Shown here piece by piece: positions 22,849 through 24,046 of a DNA stretch of 24,046 nt. A program made the position numbers and the translations under genes. The stretch spans positions 1-24,046 of IMG/VR virus record IMGVR_UViG_3300001450_000305; one strand, 5' to 3'. Within the stretch, counting starts at the first letter, position 1, and each line of letters starts with the position of its first letter. This stretch comes from a virus. Below the pieces are notes generated by a model. The model did no database searches. It saw nothing but the letters and a program-made list of their open reading frames with translations, and was not told the DNA's origin.

Positions 22849-23397
22849 TTACGCCTCAGGCGTATCTGGGTTCTTAGGTGCTTTGTTGGCTTTTTTTGTA
22901 CTATGGAGTTCTGTAAACTTTTTAATAGCTGCATCAACGTTATCTTTAGAGGCTTGCCCGTTTGGTGCTACGTCTTCATCCAAATTTCCAATCTTATATT
23001 GCTTAGTTGCCTGAACCCAGTTTCTAACCCGAGAGGTACTCTGGACCATGACATCTGCTGCGGATACCTCGGATAAAGATACAGAAGATTTTGTTACTTT
23101 TTTATATTCCTTTTTCAAGAAAGATACAATGTCTGTAAACTTACGCTCAATCTCATTCTCGAACTGATTGCGAGGATGAAGTTCGTTTAACATCACTTCA
23201 CTTTGATATGAAACGATTAACTTGTCTGCGGAAAATTTAACTCCAAAGCCATCCATAATGCGACTGTCCAAGATAGGGTGCCCTTCTTCCCTCTTTAAAC
23301 CAGCAGAGATCGGCTCGCCATTGTTATCTAGCGCTCCATCGTAAGCGTTTGCTGCGGCTTGCGAAAGCCCTTGTACTATGTCTGAAATGCTAGCCAT
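22849..23397 (-). CDS. Unknown protein preceding terminase; possible small terminase or head factor
   Basis: A 182-residue protein. The N-terminus MASISDIVQGLSQAAANAYD is helical and Ala-rich, followed by GLKREEGHPILDSRIMDGFG and a mixed region VKFSADKLIVSYQSEVML. A helix FENEIERKFTDIVSFLKKEY leads into VQSTSRVRNWVQATKQYKIG, and the C-terminus is Lys/Pro-rich and probably disordered. I know no function for this type. In T4 the small terminase gp16 (164 residues) sits directly before gp17, and this protein occupies that position at a similar size. However, no DNA-binding helix-turn-helix is evident, so the terminase assignment is only a hypothesis. GAGGAG precedes ATG 23397, and its stop abuts the terminase start. 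Confidence 0.65.
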   Translation of the reverse strand: MASISDIVQGLSQAAANAYDGALDNNGEPISAGLKREEGHPILDSRIMDGFGVKFSADKLIVSYQSEVMLNELHPRNQFENEIERKFTDIVSFLKKEYKKVTKSSVSLSEVSAADVMVQSTSRVRNWVQATKQYKIGNLDEDVAPNGQASKDNVDAAIKKFTELHSTKKANKAPKNPDTPEA

Positions 23398-23399
23398 TA

Positions 23400-23819
23400 T
23401 TATTTTCTCCTCGATAATGCTATTTTAAGATTCTCATCAGTGGGCCGCCAACCATCTTTCCATCGCTGTTCTTCGTGTTCCACAAAATCAACATAACATC
23501 GATAGCAGCATTGGAACCTATTCATATATAGGTCGTCTTTTGATGAAAATGAGTATGTTTTACATATCGGGCAGGTCCTTGATGGTTTTTTGGCACCGGA
23601 CCTCTTTTTAATGATTGCTTCACCGGCTTCAATTATCTCTTTTGTTTTTTTTATGCCAGTTTTCTTGTGGTTACGGCTTTTAAGTTGGGAAAGATATATT
23701 TCCTCTTTCTCTTGCCCCCAGTCAGAGCGAAAGTCTTGAACTGTTTGTTTTCCATATTTTTCTGTTATTGCCTTCTCTACAGATGCAATATAATTATAAT
23801 CCTTTTTCTTGTCACTCAA
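23400..23819 (-). CDS. Zinc-ribbon protein of unknown function
   Basis: A 139-residue basic protein with two Cys pairs, TCPICKT (Cys83, Cys86) and QCCYRCYVDF (Cys105, Cys108, with an extra Cys104), spaced as in a small zinc ribbon. The N-terminal 75 residues are charged and helical (VEKAITEKYGKQTVQDFRSD, then LKSRNHKKTGIKKTKEIIEA), suited to nucleic-acid or protein binding. The C-terminal part is Trp-rich (EEQRWKDGWRPTDENLKIAL). The only workable start is TTG 23819, which overlaps the upstream stop in TTGA with no visible Shine-Dalgarno sequence, so it is probably translated by reinitiation. Its place ahead of terminase suggests a packaging or transcription-related role, but nothing in the sequence fixes one. 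Confidence 0.75.
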   Translation of the reverse strand: MSDKKKDYNYIASVEKAITEKYGKQTVQDFRSDWGQEKEEIYLSQLKSRNHKKTGIKKTKEIIEAGEAIIKKRSGAKKPSRTCPICKTYSFSSKDDLYMNRFQCCYRCYVDFVEHEEQRWKDGWRPTDENLKIALSRRK

Positions 23820-24046
23820 CGCTGGTACACTGCGTGAACGATGCCAATAGACATCCCCGCTCCAATAACTAAGCCAGTAACAATTCCGACTGTTCCACGA
23901 TTCCTGTCAAACCAAGAGTTGTTTTTATTAAGTTGTTCTTCTAGTTTGGTGATGGAACGAATGTACGTCACCTGCATCTGAGTGCAGACCTTTTGGTCCA
24001 CCGAGCACTCGGCTATTTTAGCATTGGTATCAATTTTCTTTTGAAG
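23816..24046 (-). CDS. Membrane-anchored small protein, 5' end outside window
   Basis: The frame is open from the window edge to a TGA at 23816, giving at least 76 residues; a GTG at 24001 could be an internal start, but the frame continues upstream without a stop, so the true N-terminus is probably outside. A helical, coiled-coil-like part (TYIRSITKLEEQLNKNNSWF) with two Cys residues before it is followed by a basic DRNRG and one membrane helix GIVTGLVIGAGMSIGIVHAV, ending in YQR. A soluble helix plus a C-terminal membrane anchor could suit a spanin- or holin-accessory protein or a membrane regulator. No cleavage signal, lipobox or enzyme motif is visible, and the role is open. Confidence 0.65.
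   Translation of the reverse strand, partial: LQKKIDTNAKIAECSVDQKVCTQMQVTYIRSITKLEEQLNKNNSWFDRNRGTVGIVTGLVIGAGMSIGIVHAVYQR

Noticed and set aside
1-24046. tRNA genes, CRISPR arrays, insertion sequences, integrase or attachment sites
   Set aside because: Minus-strand genes fill almost the whole window, the gaps are at most about 140 bases, and I saw no cloverleaf, spaced direct repeats, transposase or integrase motif.

Overview
The window is a tightly packed structural and DNA-packaging module of a contractile-tailed, T4-related phage. Every convincing gene lies on the minus strand, so transcription runs from base 24046 towards base 1. The DNA is moderately AT-rich, most genes have GGAG-like ribosome-binding sites, many stops and starts touch or overlap, and no intergenic gap exceeds about 140 bases. 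The set (large terminase, portal, prohead protease, scaffold, gp23-type capsid protein, neck proteins 13/14/15, sheath, tube, baseplate/tail-chaperone proteins) matches the T4 core, but sequences and order are divergent. It looks like a distant 'Far-T4' type marine or environmental myovirus infecting a bacterium. The host cannot be named from this sequence.

In transcription order: (i) 24046-22849, a membrane-anchored protein cut by the window edge, a zinc-ribbon protein and a conserved-looking 182-residue protein in the place T4 uses for its small terminase; (ii) 22848-17062, large terminase, portal, two uncharacterised head-region proteins, a small membrane protein with a CPMC/FW motif and the prohead protease; (iii) 17062-14820, a fibre-like protein, a small protein with a possible protease-cleaved leader, a homologue of ribosomal protein bS21 and a small possible decoration protein; (iv) 14695-11965, acidic scaffold and major capsid protein, closed by a clear intrinsic terminator; (v) 11827-9189, neck and tail-completion proteins; (vi) 9070-5345, an unusually long tail sheath and the tail tube; (vii) 5279-3833, a gp26-like zinc-binding chaperone whose end carries a run of seven T with an open +1 frame, then a small unknown protein; (viii) 3814-1, tape measure, a baseplate/tube-initiator-like protein, a LysM-like gp53 protein and a partial gene leaving the window.

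Together these genes would build and mature the prohead (portal, scaffold, capsid, protease), package DNA (terminase), close the neck, and assemble the tail tube, sheath and baseplate. The two observations most worth following are the probable tail-chaperone frameshift just upstream of the tape measure, which copies the layout of the lambda G/GT system inside a T4-like tail cluster, and the ribosomal protein bS21 homologue embedded among the head genes.
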